Origin: Planctomycetota bacterium
GTDB taxonomy: Bacteria > Planctomycetota > UBA1135 > GCA-002686595
Direction of reading: 5' to 3'
Assembly (NCBI GenBank): GCA_011524785.1
Contig: WTJQ01000411.1
Location: 1 to 6,810 of the forward strand
DNA length: 6,810 nt
In this document: piece by piece, positions 1 to 4,789 of the stretch
Position numbering within the stretch: the first letter of the stretch is position 1
Layout of the letters: every line of letters begins with the position of its first letter
The notes under the pieces: generated by a model
What the model was told of the DNA's origin: nothing
Databases searched by the model: none
Seen by the model: only the letters and a program-made list of their open reading frames with translations
Position numbers and translations under genes: made by a program

Positions 1-910
1 GGCCATAGGTGCGCGCATGCCATCGGGTGGGGAAGCGCGGGTTGCGCGGATGATCGACCAAGGTCACGCCGAGGCGCTCGTCGCCCACGACGCCCTCGCA
101 GTGCATCCAGCGCGCCGGCTTGCCCCAGGTGGCCTTTCCCTCGCGCCCCTCGCTCGAGCGCAGCGTGCCGACCGCGTGCTCCCCGTCCACGCGCAGCTCC
201 GGGCGCAGGCGCACGGCGAAGGTGCCCTCCTTGGTGTCCCCGAAGGTGACGCCCTCCTCCGCGGCGACGAACTGGCAGCGCTGGTCGAGCCAGCGCCGGT
301 CCCCCTCGGCCCCGAACGCCAGCCTACGCGTCTCGCGCAGCACCACGCGCTCGTTCGGACCGACCCACTCCAGGGGGAGCATCACGTGGCGGCCCTCGAT
401 CCGGGGCGCGCCGGCCAGCCGGATGGAGCACTCGGGGTCGTGCCAGAAGTCGAGCCCGGCGACGTCTCCGTGGGCGACCCACAGGGACTGGTGGTGCGGG
501 TGGTCGCGGGCGTCGAGGGGGCCCGGCTCCATGGGGAAGCCGCGTGTCGTAGGCGCGCCGCTCGGCGCCAGCACCGGGTGCAGGTACGGGATGCGCCCGT
601 CGAGGTGGAGCGTGGTGAAGGGCGCCTCGCCGACCCTGACGTGCAGGGCGCGCAGCTCGCCCTCGACCTGCGCAGCCTCGATCGAGATCTCGGGCTTTGG
701 GGCTTCCGTTCCGGCCGCGGCGTCGTCCTGGGGCTGGAGGGCCAACGCCCCGAGGGCGCCCGCCTGGATCGCGCTCGTGCCAGGCTGCGCCCCGCCGGGG
801 AGCGTGGAGCCGGATGCCGGCCCGGCCTGGAGGCGGGCCGGGCCCGCAGCGCCCGTTCCGAGGAAGAGGAGGATGGCGAGCGCGCTCCCGCTCCAGCCGT
901 GGATTCGCAT
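1..910 (-). CDS. DUF6807 ("PmoA-like") exported protein, C-terminus cut by window edge
   Basis: This minus-strand frame opens at ATG 910-908 and stays open to base 1, giving 303 codons with no stop, so the C-terminus is missing. The start is fixed by a signal peptide: MRIHGWSG followed by a hydrophobic stretch to about residue 22. A low-complexity Ala/Gly/Pro-rich linker then runs to about residue 70. The body carries family hallmarks: the histidine-rich DHPHHQSLW (residues 136-144) followed by AHGDVAGLDFW, then GDTKEGTF (from G224), and near the cut end NPRFPTRWHARTYG. These match DUF6807, often labelled methane oxygenase PmoA by mistake. The family has no link to methane oxidation and no proven reaction. 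Its members are common in Planctomycetes, Verrucomicrobia and Bacteroidetes near sugar oxidoreductase and DUF1080 genes. The clustered His residues suggest a metal or sugar site, which is inference. A secreted or periplasmic location is likely. The gene is divergent from the cupin gene, 23 bp away. Confidence 0.86.
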   Translation of the reverse strand, partial: MRIHGWSGSALAILLFLGTGAAGPARLQAGPASGSTLPGGAQPGTSAIQAGALGALALQPQDDAAAGTEAPKPEISIEAAQVEGELRALHVRVGEAPFTTLHLDGRIPYLHPVLAPSGAPTTRGFPMEPGPLDARDHPHHQSLWVAHGDVAGLDFWHDPECSIRLAGAPRIEGRHVMLPLEWVGPNERVVLRETRRLAFGAEGDRRWLDQRCQFVAAEEGVTFGDTKEGTFAVRLRPELRVDGEHAVGTLRSSEGREGKATWGKPARWMHCEGVVGDERLGVTLVDHPRNPRFPTRWHARTYG

Positions 911-916
911 GGGGGC

Positions 917-922
917 AGGGTA
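917..922 (-). promoter_or_regulatory. Candidate leaderless -10 element (TACCCT) for the DUF6807 gene
   Basis: Read on the minus strand, TACCCT occupies -12 to -7 relative to the A of ATG 910. This fits the TANNNT -10 pattern known for leaderless genes in several bacterial groups, with transcription starting at the initiation codon. No TTGACA-like -35 hexamer stands 17-18 nt upstream. The only Shine-Dalgarno-like triplet (AGG) is about 14 nt from the ATG, too far for normal use. The assignment is inference from position and motif. Confidence 0.5.
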
Positions 923-926
923 TCCT
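921..926 (+). promoter_or_regulatory. Candidate leaderless -10 element (TATCCT) for the cupin gene
   Basis: TATCCT lies at -13 to -8 relative to ATG 934 and is followed by G, giving TATCCTG. The same heptamer occurs at the same distance before ATG 4790. No good Shine-Dalgarno sequence lies in the usual window; the nearest is AGGG at 917-920, 13 nt away. No -35 consensus is evident, and that region would lie inside the opposing DUF6807 gene. Confidence 0.5.
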
Positions 927-933
927 GCCCGCG

Positions 934-1764
934 ATGCTGCGTGCCCGACCCGAGAACGGCGCGGAGGGGCTGGCCCCCCTCCAGCGGGCCCTCGACCTGC
1001 ACAGCCCGGGCTACTCCCTGGACTGGTGGATCGACGGCCACCGTGCGGACGGTCGCGCGGCGGTGCTCTTCGTGCAGGAGGAGGACGGGTTCGGAGGCGT
1101 TGGCGAGGCCAGCGGCCCGCTCACCCGCGGGGACGTGGTCGTGCTCGGGCCCGGCGAGGCCCTCGATGCCCCGCTCCTCGCGGGCCTGGCGATCACGCTC
1201 CCCGAGGGCGTCTCCGTGGAGGGGCTGCCCTCGGTCCTGCGCCCCGACCACGACCGGCGCTTCACCGATCGCCCCGGGGGCTGCGCCGAGGAGGAGCGGG
1301 CGTACCGCCGCATCCTGCTCACCTGGTCGGAGTCCGTGGGACCCTTCGTCCTGCGCGCTCTCAACTGCCACCGCGTGCGCATGGAGGACTCGCTGAGCCA
1401 CTACCACCGGCCGGAGGGAGGCTTCGACGAGCTGTACCTCGTGCAGGGCGTCGCGGAGGGCGGGGCGCTGTGGTGGGGCCCGGCCGAGCCCATCGTGGCC
1501 GAGCGGGCCGCGACCGCGGACGAGGCGCGCGCCCTGCTTCGCAAGGAGGAGGTCGCCGTGGGGGACCTGATCCACGTCCCGCGCGGGACGGTCCATCGCG
1601 CCGTCGGCGGCGTGCTCGCCCACGTGATCACGGTGCCGGGCTTCGTCCCTGGGGCGGAGCTCGGCGTGGACCACCACCTCCGGCGCTTGGCCGAGCGCTT
1701 CGACCTCGGAGCGGAGGAGCTGCCCTACCGGGTCGCGTCGAGCGACGACGAGGTGGTGCGCTAG
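934..1764 (+). CDS. Cupin-domain protein of unknown substrate
   Basis: This encodes a 276-residue cytoplasmic protein with no signal peptide or membrane segment. The C-terminal half shows a clear metal-binding cupin. Motif 1 is SLSHYHRPEGGFDE, with H156, H158 and E166 as likely metal ligands. Motif 2 is GDLIHVPRGTVH, with H221 as the last ligand. The HYHRP wording recalls homogentisate-dioxygenase-like cupins, but overall length and context do not justify naming that enzyme. A weaker N-terminal repeat (RGDVVVLGPGEAL near residue 67) may be a second, degenerate cupin half lacking the histidines, as in bicupins. The frame stays open upstream to ATG 697, but that stretch is antisense to the DUF6807 signal peptide and is not protein-like. 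ATG 934 is therefore chosen. It is probably co-transcribed with the phosphatase downstream, whose start overlaps its stop. Dioxygenase, isomerase or sensor roles are all possible. Confidence 0.82.
   Translation: MLRARPENGAEGLAPLQRALDLHSPGYSLDWWIDGHRADGRAAVLFVQEEDGFGGVGEASGPLTRGDVVVLGPGEALDAPLLAGLAITLPEGVSVEGLPSVLRPDHDRRFTDRPGGCAEEERAYRRILLTWSESVGPFVLRALNCHRVRMEDSLSHYHRPEGGFDELYLVQGVAEGGALWWGPAEPIVAERAATADEARALLRKEEVAVGDLIHVPRGTVHRAVGGVLAHVITVPGFVPGAELGVDHHLRRLAERFDLGAEELPYRVASSDDEVVR
1750..1756 (+). promoter_or_regulatory. Shine-Dalgarno sequence for the overlapping phosphatase start
   Basis: GAGGTGG ends 7 nt before GTG 1764 and lies inside the last codons of the cupin gene. It supports the GTG start and translational coupling through the TAGTG stop-start overlap at 1762-1766. 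Confidence 0.7.
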
Positions 1765-2513
1765 TGGGAGCGACCTGGATCGTCGGGGACATCCACGGCT
1801 GCGCCGAGGAGCTGGACGCGCTCGCGGAGCAGGTGGACTTCGCTGGCGGGGACCGGCTGCTGTCGGTGGGGGACCTCTGGCACCGCGGACCGGACCCCGC
1901 CGGGGTCATGGACGTGATGCGCGAGCGCGGGATCCGCTTCATCCTCGGCAACCACGAGCGACGCGTGCTCCAGCGCTTCCGGCTGGCGCCCGAGCTGGCG
2001 GACGGCTCGGACCGGCCGCCCCTGCAGGACACCTTCGGGATCCTCGAGCCGGAGGACCTGGCCGGGGACGGCGGGCGGGCCCTCAACGCCCCACCGGAGC
2101 GCTTCGGTGAGATGCTCGCCTTCCTCCAGGGGCACGACGGCTACTTCCTCGAGCACACCATGATCGAGGGGGCCGGCCCGACGCGCGACGGCCGCGCCTG
2201 GTGCATGGTGCACGCGGGGATCTGGCCGGGTCAGCCGCCCGCCCAGTCCGAGCCCGAGCAGCTGTGCGCCCTGCGACGCCTGCCCCTGCGCGGCGAGCCG
2301 TACTGGTACGAGGTCTACACGGGCCCGAACCTGATCCTGTTCGGGCACACGCCCTCTCGGATCGCGCGCCTGAGCCACAGCCAGGGGCGGCTGGTCGCGG
2401 CGGGCCTCGACACGGGCTGCGCCTACGGCGGCGCGCTCACGGCCTACTCGCCCGAGCTGGATGCGTGGCTGTCCGTGCCCTGCCGCAAGGCCGGCGGGTA
2501 CTGCCGGCCCTGA
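1764..2513 (+). CDS. PPP-family metallophosphoesterase (ApaH/PrpA-like phosphatase)
   Basis: This 249-residue calcineurin-like phosphatase has all the family blocks in order. They are GDIHG (D9, H11), GDLWHRGPD (D37), GNHE (N63, H64), VHAG (H150), GHTP (H195) and the closing LDTGCAYGGALTAY signature. Those residues would bind a two-metal centre and the phosphate. Relatives hydrolyse diadenosine tetraphosphate or phosphoproteins; the substrate here cannot be told. In most PPP enzymes the second block reads GDxVDRG, but here the second Asp is His40. In PP1 the corresponding Asp pairs with the GNHE histidine. ApaH has Ala at this place, so the change need not abolish activity and points to the nucleotide-hydrolase side of the family. 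The GTG start overlaps the cupin stop and has a good ribosome site. No signal peptide is present, so it is cytoplasmic. Length is normal for a single-domain member. Confidence 0.93.
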   Translation: MGATWIVGDIHGCAEELDALAEQVDFAGGDRLLSVGDLWHRGPDPAGVMDVMRERGIRFILGNHERRVLQRFRLAPELADGSDRPPLQDTFGILEPEDLAGDGGRALNAPPERFGEMLAFLQGHDGYFLEHTMIEGAGPTRDGRAWCMVHAGIWPGQPPAQSEPEQLCALRRLPLRGEPYWYEVYTGPNLILFGHTPSRIARLSHSQGRLVAAGLDTGCAYGGALTAYSPELDAWLSVPCRKAGGYCRP

Positions 2514-2515
2514 GG

Positions 2516-2546
2516 TGCTGCCGGGTGGGCCGGGGCGCACCCAGCA
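2516..2546. terminator. Possible bidirectional terminator hairpin between convergent genes
   Basis: The 37 bp between the phosphatase stop (2513) and the stop of the export gene (2551) can fold. TGCTG 2516-2520 pairs with CAGCA 2542-2546, and GGTG 2524-2527 with CACC 2538-2541, leaving a 3-nt bulge and a 10-nt GC-rich loop. No T tract follows on either strand. The position is right for a shared terminator, but the structure is not a canonical intrinsic one. Confidence 0.35.
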
Positions 2547-2550
2547 GGCG

Positions 2551-3306
2551 CTAGTTGCTCGACCCGCTCCCGAACCGGTCCACGGCGAGCGACACGGTCG
2601 TGACCTGCTGCAGGGTCAGGCCCACGGCCTGGAGGTAGGGGGCGATCTCCTCCGAGAACTTGTTCACGCCGCTCCGCGGCACGAACAGCACGTCGTCCGG
2701 CATCACCTGCACGAGCCCGCTGGGCCCCGGCGTCTCCGCATCGAACTCGATGATCTCCAGGTCGTCGGCTCCCTGGCGCCTGATGAGCATCGCGCGGGTG
2801 CGGCGGGCTCCGGGGGTCGGTCCCCCGACCATGGCGAGGGCCTCGAGCGCGGTGGTCGGGCGGTCGAAGACACTCGGCCCCGGCTGGCCGACCATCCCCA
2901 GCGCGTGGAAGCGCCGCGACGCCAGCTCCACCAGCGAGACGCTGACCTCGGGGCGGCGGAGCACCGCGCGCAGGGCCTCCTCGATCGCCTCGCCGGCCTC
3001 CTCCACGGAGAGCCCGGTCACGGCCACGGGGGCGATCCTCGGGATGGCGAGGTTGCCGCGGGGGCTCACGCGCAGGCCGGCGGCCAGGTCGGCGTACTCC
3101 GGTCGACCCACGACGCGCACGCTCACCAGGTCGCTGGGCCCCAGGGTGAAGGCGCTCCAGTCGGGCTGCGTGGAGGCCGTCACCACGTCGGTCGTGGCCT
3201 CGGGGAGGGGCGGGGCGGCGCAGGCCGCGACGCTCCAGGCCCCGGCGGCGAGCAGGAGAGCGGTCCAGAGCGGACGGGAGGCTTGCGAGCGTGCGATGGA
3301 GGTCAT
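2551..3306 (-). CDS. Polysaccharide export outer-membrane lipoprotein (Wza/GumB-type OPX)
   Basis: This 251-residue protein would form the outer-membrane exit channel or periplasmic collar for an exopolysaccharide or capsule. Residues 1-28 are a lipoprotein signal (positive MTSIARSQASR, then hydrophobic) ending at SVAAC, with Cys29 as the lipidated residue. Residues 53-127 are the Poly_export domain: FTLGPSDLVSVRV, then SPRGNLAIP, then a conserved GLSVEEAGEAI helix and PEVSVSLVE. Residues 133-215 form one SLBB-like ligand-binding domain ending in PDDVLFVPRSGV, followed by a C-terminal helical segment. It is shorter than Escherichia coli Wza, with one SLBB domain instead of two, like many minimal OPX proteins. 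Upstream the frame stays open to ATG 3615, but ATG 3306 is right: the signal peptide starts there and AGGGA (3316-3312) lies 5 nt upstream. It is convergent with the phosphatase and divergent from the sugar transferase, which acts at the other end of the same kind of pathway. Confidence 0.93.
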   Translation of the reverse strand: MTSIARSQASRPLWTALLLAAGAWSVAACAAPPLPEATTDVVTASTQPDWSAFTLGPSDLVSVRVVGRPEYADLAAGLRVSPRGNLAIPRIAPVAVTGLSVEEAGEAIEEALRAVLRRPEVSVSLVELASRRFHALGMVGQPGPSVFDRPTTALEALAMVGGPTPGARRTRAMLIRRQGADDLEIIEFDAETPGPSGLVQVMPDDVLFVPRSGVNKFSEEIAPYLQAVGLTLQQVTTVSLAVDRFGSGSSN

Positions 3307-3311
3307 GGCGT

Positions 3312-3316
3312 TCCCT
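3312..3316 (-). promoter_or_regulatory. Shine-Dalgarno sequence deciding the export-protein start
   Basis: On the minus strand AGGGA is followed by ACGCC and then ATG 3306. It selects the lipoprotein start over the open upstream extension. This gene therefore looks SD-led, unlike the genes starting at 910, 934 and 4790. Confidence 0.65.
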
Positions 3317-3377
3317 GCTGCTGGGGCTGGAGTGGGGCGGGGCGTGCCTGGAGCGTCCAGGGAGGAATGGGCGGGGA

Positions 3378-3435
3378 GGAGAGCGACCCGCTCCTTCGAG
3401 CTGCTCGGCATCGTGATGGGGATCCGTCGCTCTCC
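3378..3435. repeat. 10-bp perfect inverted repeat with 38-nt spacer, export-gene leader
   Basis: GGAGAGCGAC (3378-3387) and GTCGCTCTCC (3426-3435) are exact reverse complements. If transcribed toward the export gene they would form a stem about 70 nt upstream of its ATG. A smaller competing hairpin, GAGCG-ACC-CGCTC (3381-3393), uses the left arm. Such repeats also arise by chance in GC-rich DNA. Confidence 0.5.
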
Positions 3436-3459
3436 AGCGGGCATCATCGGCCCCTGGGA

Positions 3460-3481
3460 GCCCGAGGAGGCCTCCACGGGC
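3460..3481. repeat. 22-bp near-perfect palindrome
   Basis: The two 11-nt halves (3460-3470 and 3471-3481) pair at 10 of 11 positions, with one A-A mismatch at 3465/3476. The core is GGAGGCCTCC. Having no loop, it looks more like a site for a dimeric DNA-binding protein than an RNA hairpin. It lies about 155 bp upstream of the export-protein ATG. Confidence 0.5.
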
Positions 3482-3756
3482 CTGGATTCCGTTGCCCCTG
3501 GGGGAGATCCCTTACCGGGCGCCAGAATCCGGGAAATCGGGCTGATCGGGGAAAGGGAGAGCGTTGCGAAGGTTCCACCAAACCGGGGATTCTGCACTCC
3601 CCAGAGTCCCGTCACGGCGATAGTTTCTTTCGAGTAACCGAGAGGTGTCCGGCCCGTTCCACGAATGGGAATTCATTGCAGGCACCCTTGATATCGCATC
3701 CTCGCTCCGCTCTTCCCGTTCCTGAGACGCCCCGTGCTGCCTCCCTCAACGCCCAA

Positions 3757-3777
3757 GACCGATCGGTCCGATGACCG
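3757..3777. repeat. Overlapping palindromes built from GACCG half-sites
   Basis: GACCGATCGGTC (3757-3768) is a perfect 12-bp palindrome. Its right half also pairs with a third GACCG (3773-3777) across CGAT. CGATCGGT recurs at 3881-3888, nearer the sugar-transferase start. It could be an operator, but 12-bp palindromes are expected by chance several times in a window of this composition. Confidence 0.3.
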
Positions 3778-3783
3778 TCGCGT

Positions 3784-3836
3784 CGCCGGGACCCCGGCGG
3801 CGCTCGGTTCAGGCGTCCCGCTCCTGGGAACGCCTG
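3784..3836 (+). other. Two tandem GC hairpins in the sugar-transferase 5' leader
   Basis: Hairpin 1 pairs CGCCGG (3784-3789) with CCGGCG (3794-3799) around GACC. Hairpin 2 pairs 3810-3819 with 3826-3836: ten base pairs, one bulged A at 3829 and a 6-nt loop, GCTCCT. They end 71 nt before ATG 3908. No T tract follows, so this is not a classic terminator. It may shape the leader RNA, or may be chance pairing. Confidence 0.35.
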
Positions 3837-3907
3837 CGGGGAGCGACGGTGTCGAGGAGGGCGGCGTCGTCTCGGCCGTGCGATCGGTGGACGGAAGACC
3901 TCGCTCC

Positions 3908-4645
3908 ATGACGCAGCAGCTCGGATGCCCGCGGCCCGGCCGCCTTCGCTCTGCCTACGGGCGGTTCGGACGGCCGCTGCTCATGAAGTCGGTGGCCCTC
4001 GCGGCGCTGGTGCCGGCGCTGCCGCTGCTCGTCCTGATCGGCCTCGCCAACCTCCTGGTCTTCCGGGACCCGCGGAAGGTGTTCTTCCGTCAGGCTCGGG
4101 TCGGCCTGCACGAGCGTCCCTTCCTGCTCGTCAAGTTCCGCACCATGTGGGACACCGACGCCATGCCCTCCAACTGGGGTGGCGACGAGAGCCACCGGGT
4201 GACCCCCATCGGCGGGTTCCTCCGCAAGTCGCACCTCGACGAGCTGCCGCAGCTGTGGAACATCCTCCGCGGCCACATGGACATCGTCGGGCCCCGGCCC
4301 GAGATGGTGAAGGCCCACCAGTGGGCCGTGGCCCGGGTCCCCGGCTTCAAGGCACGCCTCTGGATGCGTCCAGGGATCACGGGCCTCGCCCAGATCCGCA
4401 GCGGGTACGCCCTGGCCGAGGTCGATGCCTACGCCACCAAGCTGGCGGACGACCTGGAGTACATGGCCCGCCTGAGCCTGGTCCAGGACCTCCTCCTGCT
4501 GATCAAGACGCCCTTCTGGATGCTCCGGCTGAAGGGCTGGGGTGGCCACGAGGACGAGCGCCCGGGCCTGCGACTCGGGCGCGCCATCGGGATGTTGCTG
4601 GCGGTCTCCGTGGCCCTCGCGCTCGGCTGCCAGGCCGCGGTCTGA
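3908..4645 (+). CDS. Bacterial sugar transferase (phosphoglycosyl transferase, WcaJ/ExoY/PglC fold)
   Basis: This 245-residue monotopic enzyme transfers a sugar phosphate from a nucleotide sugar to undecaprenyl phosphate, the first membrane step of exopolysaccharide or glycan assembly. One hydrophobic helix (about 27-51) is followed by the family signature: VFFRQARVGL, then KFRTM, TPIGGFLRKSHLDELPQLWN with the catalytic Asp111-Glu112 pair, DIVGPRPEM, and RPGITGLAQI. The late segment DLEYMARLSLVQDLLLLIKTP (19 to 21 residues of the core) is also typical. Only the short single-helix core is present, as in ExoY and PglC. Residues 206-245 are an unusual extra tail ending in a hydrophobic stretch (226-240) and GCQAAV. 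The frame is open back to 3734, but that part has looser codon use. ATG 3908 has GGAAG 10 nt upstream. The sugar is unknown. It is divergent from the export lipoprotein. Confidence 0.95.
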   Translation: MTQQLGCPRPGRLRSAYGRFGRPLLMKSVALAALVPALPLLVLIGLANLLVFRDPRKVFFRQARVGLHERPFLLVKFRTMWDTDAMPSNWGGDESHRVTPIGGFLRKSHLDELPQLWNILRGHMDIVGPRPEMVKAHQWAVARVPGFKARLWMRPGITGLAQIRSGYALAEVDAYATKLADDLEYMARLSLVQDLLLLIKTPFWMLRLKGWGGHEDERPGLRLGRAIGMLLAVSVALALGCQAAV

Positions 4646-4663
4646 CGGTCCCTCGACGGACCG
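4646..4663 (+). terminator. Hairpin directly after the sugar-transferase stop
   Basis: CGGTCC (4646-4651) pairs perfectly with GGACCG (4658-4663) around CTCGAC, starting at the base after the TGA. There is no T tract. It may end or stabilise the message. Confidence 0.35.
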
Positions 4664-4698
4664 GGTGACAGCCCTCCCGTGGCCCCTGCGAGCCCGAC

Positions 4699-4717
4699 CC
4701 CGCGATTCCGTCGCGGG
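4699..4717. terminator. 7-bp GC hairpin, possible terminator without T tract
   Basis: CCCGCGA (4699-4705) pairs perfectly with TCGCGGG (4711-4717) around TTCCG. It lies midway in the 144-bp gap between the sugar transferase and the next gene. Together with the hairpin at 4646-4663 it could form a tandem termination region. There is no T tract on either side. Confidence 0.35.
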
Positions 4718-4751
4718 CGTGCTCCGGACCGCCGCCGGGAGCGCCCGTTCC

Positions 4752-4776
4752 GCACTCCGACGGAAGCGCGGAGTGC
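4752..4776. repeat. 8-bp inverted repeat just upstream of the 4790 promoter element
   Basis: GCACTCCG (4752-4759) and CGGAGTGC (4769-4776) are exact reverse complements separated by 9 nt. The repeat spans -38 to -14 from ATG 4790, the space between -35 and -10 of the candidate leaderless promoter. This is a typical place for a repressor operator. Protein binding is inferred from position only. Confidence 0.45.
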
Positions 4777-4777
4777 C

Positions 4778-4783
4778 TATCCT
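4778..4783 (+). promoter_or_regulatory. Candidate leaderless -10 element (TATCCT) for the DUF1080/propeller gene
   Basis: TATCCT occupies -12 to -7 before ATG 4790 and is followed by G, the same TATCCTG heptamer as before ATG 934. A GAAGG at 4784-4788 leaves only 1 nt before the ATG, too close for normal Shine-Dalgarno use. The best -35 candidate at 17-nt spacing (4755-4760, CTCCGA) is poor. Confidence 0.5.
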
Positions 4784-4789
4784 GAAGGC

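Larger units (their letters stand above)
913..930. repeat. Perfect inverted repeat between two divergent start codons
   Basis: GGGCAGG (913-919) and CCTGCCC (924-930) are perfect reverse complements around a GTAT centre. They fill most of the 23 bp between ATG 910 (minus) and ATG 934 (plus). The repeat contains both candidate -10 hexamers, which share the TA at 921-922. It could be a shared operator, or simply the consequence of two mirrored promoters with the same TAYCCTG motif. Confidence 0.6.
3307..3907. other. 601-bp divergent non-coding region between the two polysaccharide genes
   Basis: No convincing gene lies here. The open frames on both strands lack domain features and use A/T third positions more freely than the flanking genes. 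The region must hold the promoters of both neighbours. Its least GC-rich part is around 3541-3700 (55 G/C in 3601-3700 by hand count), the most promoter-like stretch in the window. No -35/-10 pair is clear enough to call. Inverted repeats occur at 3378-3435, 3460-3481, 3481-3533, 3757-3777, 3784-3799 and 3810-3836. I recognise no known riboswitch. Confidence 0.7.

Noticed and set aside
1..910. Methane monooxygenase subunit, as the PmoA family label suggests
   Set aside because: The true particulate methane monooxygenase subunit is a polytopic membrane protein. This protein has a signal peptide and a soluble His-rich domain matching DUF6807, a naming artefact.
17..1396. Long plus-strand open frames at 17-1396 and 120-1763 opposite or ahead of real genes
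   Set aside because: They are antisense to the DUF6807 gene and then out of frame with, or upstream of the true start of, real plus-strand genes. The translations are low-complexity and lack domains. The frame from 120 only becomes protein-like at GTG 1764.
382..1677. A 431-codon minus-strand open frame
   Set aside because: It lies antisense to the cupin gene and overlaps the DUF6807 gene in another frame. It is Arg/Ser/Ala-rich with no domain.
3565..3582. Sigma-54-like site on the minus strand (TTGG, 10 nt, GC)
   Set aside because: The invariant GG and GC have the right spacing, but the CAC after GG and the first part of TTGC do not match. GG-N10-GC is frequent in GC-rich DNA.
3307..3615. 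N-terminal extension of the export lipoprotein to ATG 3615
   Set aside because: It would bury the lipoprotein signal and lipobox about 130 residues into the protein. ATG 3306 has a good ribosome site, and codon use in the extension is looser.
3481..3650. Possible cyclic-di-GMP or other known riboswitch in the divergent region
   Set aside because: I checked by eye for conserved core words of common classes and found none in the right arrangement. Only generic stems are present.
3677..3698. Sigma-54-like GGCAC ahead of the sugar transferase
   Set aside because: The required GC is not at the correct distance from GG; the bases at that place are AT.
3734..3907. N-terminal extension of the sugar transferase to ATG 3734
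   Set aside because: The 58 extra residues are Gly/Pro/Ser-rich without family match, and third positions are noticeably less G/C than in the gene body.
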